The position numbers and the translations under genes were made by a program. Shown here piece after piece: positions 62,212 to 64,000 of a stretch of 64,000 nt of DNA. Every line of letters starts with the position of its first letter. Position 1 is the stretch's first letter. The notes below the pieces were generated by a model. The model saw only the letters and a list, made by a program, of their open reading frames with translations, did no database searches and was not told where the DNA came from. The DNA is from JAACFF01 sp963701435 (GTDB lineage: Bacteria; Chloroflexota; Anaerolineae; Promineifilales; Promineifilaceae), in the NCBI GenBank assembly GCA_963701435.1, contig CAVPAL010000018.1, positions 14,195 to 78,194 on the forward strand, in the 5' to 3' direction.

Positions 62212-63918
62212 ATGGCAGTAATGAAACAATTCGCACAATCGAGGCCAACCGCGATGTGCAATTCATCAACTGATGCGCCTATCCACATTATGAATGGTTG
62301 GCATCACATTGACTGGTACAAAGTGACCCGTAATGTGCGACGGCTCCAAGCGCGTATCGTGAAGGCGACGAAAGCGTGTAAGTGGCGTAAGGTTAAATCC
62401 TTGCAACGTTTGCTCACGCGCTCGTTTAGCGGCAAAGCAATGGCAGTTAAACGAGTAACGGAAAACAAAGGCAAGAACACGCCAGGAGTGGACGGAGAAA
62501 TCTGGAACACACTCAAGAAGAAGATAGATGCCGTAGACGCGCTCAAGCAAAGAGGCTACAAAGCACAACCGCTGAGACGAGTGTACATCCTCAAAAGCAA
62601 TGGTCAAAAACGGCCGCTTGGTATCCCCACGATGAGAGACAGAGCGATGCAAGCATTGTATCTGCTAGCGCTAGAACCCATCGCCGAAACAACCGCCGAC
62701 CCGAATTCCTACGGTTTTCGGCGAGAGCGGTCAACAGCAGATGCCATCCAACACAGCTTTGTGGTACTCAGCGGCCAACATTCAGCCCGATGGGTGTTGG
62801 AAGCAGACATCAAAGGTTGTTTCGACCATATCAGCCATGAATGGTTAATGGCGCATATTCCTATGGAAAAAGCGCCCCTCCGCCAGTGGCTAAAAGCTGG
62901 ATACATGGAAAAGGTCGTGCTTCATCCAACTGAAGAAGGAACACCCCAAGGAGGAATCATTTCTCCCGTCCTGATGAACATGACGCTAGATGGATTGGAA
63001 AAGATGTTAAAACAACGCTTTCCCAAGAAATATCCACATCATCCCAAAGTTCACCTGATCAGGTATGCGGACGACTTTATCATTACAGGTGCTTCAAAAG
63101 AGCTACTGGAAACAGAAGTGAAACCATTGGTGATAGGTTTTCTGCAAGAAAGAGGGCTGACCCTTTCCGAAGAAAAGACGCGCATCATCCATATCGAAGA
63201 CGGCTTTGATTTTCTAGGTCGCAATATCAGACGCTATGGCAACAAAACTCTCACTAAACCCAGCAAAGCCAACCTGAAAACAATCATGACCAAAATTAGG
63301 AAAGTCATCAAGAAGAACGCGATGCTGCCACCGGGAAAGTTAGTGTTGCTGCTTAACCCCATCATACGAGGTTGGGCACAGCATTTTCGTCACGATGCAA
63401 GTACAGCCGCCTTCTCCCATGTGGATACAGCTATCTTCAACGCCTTATGGCAATGGGCAAAACGACGACATCCTGGCAAACGATGGCAATGGGTAAAACG
63501 GAAATACTTCCCTAAAGCGAATGGTTATGCCTGGTCTTTTAGTGGTGAAGTTGAAGGTAAACGACAACACCTCTTTCACGCTGGACGTGTCCCTATAAAA
63601 CGGCACGTCAAAATTAGAGCAGCAGCAAACCCTTTTGACCCAGAATGGGAACTTTACTTTGAAAAACGTTCAGTTTATAAAGTGAAGGAAACTCTAAAGG
63701 GACAATGGCGTAAATGGCAGCTTTGGCAACAGCAGAAAGGGAATTGTCTGATTTGCCAGCAAAAGCTGATCCCGGAAACGGACTGGAACATACACCACAT
63801 CGCTTGGTTATCAAAGGGCGGTAAGGATACGATGGATAATTGTGTTCTGCTGCACGCCAATTGTCACCGGCAAGTTCATGCCTTAAACTTAACCGTATTG
63901 AAACCGTGTCCTTCATAG
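62212..63918 (+). CDS. ltrA: Group II intron reverse transcriptase/maturase with HNH domain
   Basis: 568-residue intron-encoded protein that splices the intron and reverse-transcribes it into new sites. The RT domain shows NTPGVDG, RPLGIPTMRDRAMQAL, PNSYGFRRERS, the catalytic YADD in IRYADDFIITG, and PQGGIISPVLMN. The maturase X domain follows (LLLNPIIRGWAQHFRH). The C-terminus carries an HNH endonuclease: two CxxC-like pairs (CLIC, CVLLHANC), HHIAWLSKGG and NCHRQVH. ATG at 62212 follows AGGAAA; the frame is open back to 62032 but that part belongs to intron structure. It is intact, so the intron may be mobile. Confidence 0.93.
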   Translation: MAVMKQFAQSRPTAMCNSSTDAPIHIMNGWHHIDWYKVTRNVRRLQARIVKATKACKWRKVKSLQRLLTRSFSGKAMAVKRVTENKGKNTPGVDGEIWNTLKKKIDAVDALKQRGYKAQPLRRVYILKSNGQKRPLGIPTMRDRAMQALYLLALEPIAETTADPNSYGFRRERSTADAIQHSFVVLSGQHSARWVLEADIKGCFDHISHEWLMAHIPMEKAPLRQWLKAGYMEKVVLHPTEEGTPQGGIISPVLMNMTLDGLEKMLKQRFPKKYPHHPKVHLIRYADDFIITGASKELLETEVKPLVIGFLQERGLTLSEEKTRIIHIEDGFDFLGRNIRRYGNKTLTKPSKANLKTIMTKIRKVIKKNAMLPPGKLVLLLNPIIRGWAQHFRHDASTAAFSHVDTAIFNALWQWAKRRHPGKRWQWVKRKYFPKANGYAWSFSGEVEGKRQHLFHAGRVPIKRHVKIRAAANPFDPEWELYFEKRSVYKVKETLKGQWRKWQLWQQQKGNCLICQQKLIPETDWNIHHIAWLSKGGKDTMDNCVLLHANCHRQVHALNLTVLKPCPS

Positions 63919-63931
63919 GGCATTTGAGAGG

Positions 63932-63975
63932 CTTGAGCGGTGTGCGTTGAAAGGCGCTCGCACCGTTCTTAGGGG
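63932..63975 (+). ncRNA. Group II intron domain V
   Basis: The hairpin GAGCGGTGTGCG ... CGCTCGCACCGTTC with a GAAA-type loop is the catalytic domain V, containing the AGC triad at its base. Domain VI (GGCGCGGCGGTAACGTCGCG, with a candidate branch-point A) follows. Confidence 0.8.
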
Positions 63976-64000
63976 AGGGCGCGGCGGTAACGTCGCGTCT

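Larger units (their letters stand above)
61544..64000 (+). mobile_element. Group II intron (3' end outside the window)
   Basis: The 5' end GTGCG follows the group II GUGYG rule. A structured region of about 670 bp (domains I-III) precedes the maturase gene in domain IV. Domain V is at about 63938-63972 (GAGCGGTGTGCGTTGAAAGG then CGCTCGCACCGTTC), and a GC-rich domain VI stem begins just before the window ends. Insertion is inside the attC R' box. Because of the HNH-bearing maturase it is unlikely to be group IIC. Confidence 0.88.

Overview
Origin. The window looks like a chromosomal segment of a filamentous or multicellular-type Chloroflexota bacterium (Anaerolineae or Caldilineae, 'Candidatus Promineifilum'-like). 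The reasons are a form I-type RuBisCO large subunit followed directly by phosphoribulokinase with no small-subunit gene (the form I' arrangement known from Chloroflexota), eukaryote-like Ser/Thr kinases with Pro/Thr-rich linkers, FHA-fused ABC transporters, DUF2723 and bNACHT proteins, and about fifty copies (counted by eye) of the octamer ACGGCCGT, a HIP1-like iterated palindrome. The taxonomic placement is inference.

Layout. 1-9 kb: an ABC ATPase, a phosphofructokinase-family protein with an altered active site, a DUF2723 membrane protein, a YCII-like protein, a frameshifted NACHT STAND ATPase (possible phage defence), and asnA flanked by three copies of a miniature inverted-repeat element. 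9-20.6 kb (minus strand): a membrane-anchored repeat protein, then a biosynthetic operon, FAAL-ACP-KS-AT / ACP-C-A-PCP-R / type II thioesterase. This predicts an acyl chain activated as an adenylate, extended once with malonate without beta-keto reduction, joined to a probable glycine and released reductively. 20.8-33.2 kb (plus strand): a signalling and envelope region with two Ser/Thr kinases (one with an SH3-like and one with a FecR-like extracytoplasmic part), secreted proteins and lipoproteins, a three-FHA ABC exporter, and a NarL-type two-component pair. 33.3-36.6 kb: RuBisCO, phosphoribulokinase and ribulose-phosphate 3-epimerase, a compact Calvin-cycle cluster.

36.8-64 kb is accessory and degraded. 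It holds a serine recombinase, a LuxR/MalT-type pseudogene, a DUF234 ATPase, a frameshifted cupin and MarR pair around a perfect operator, and a 9.5 kb Tn3-family transposon (43298-52822). The transposon has near-identical ends, intact tnpA and tnpR, and cargo made of four small genes facing a degraded AfsR-type regulator. Then come a decayed IS110 element, an ECF sigma factor with a membrane anti-sigma factor that carries ankyrin repeats, an SDR gene truncated by an 84-bp hairpin repeat, and an IS21 element (57958-60603, TTTTT target duplication) inserted in that repeat. The end is a DUF4258-like/DUF2283 toxin-antitoxin-like pair followed by a well-formed integron attC site, split inside its R' box by a group II intron whose maturase has a C-terminal HNH domain. 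The intron runs off the window end.

What stands out. The most interesting items are the attC-resident HNH group II intron, the rbcS-less RuBisCO cluster, the FAAL-PKS-NRPS-reductase line, the kinase/FHA-exporter module and the anti-sigma/ankyrin fusion. Single-base frameshifts cluster right of 37 kb and also break the NACHT gene and possibly the synthase, so sequencing error must be separated from true decay.
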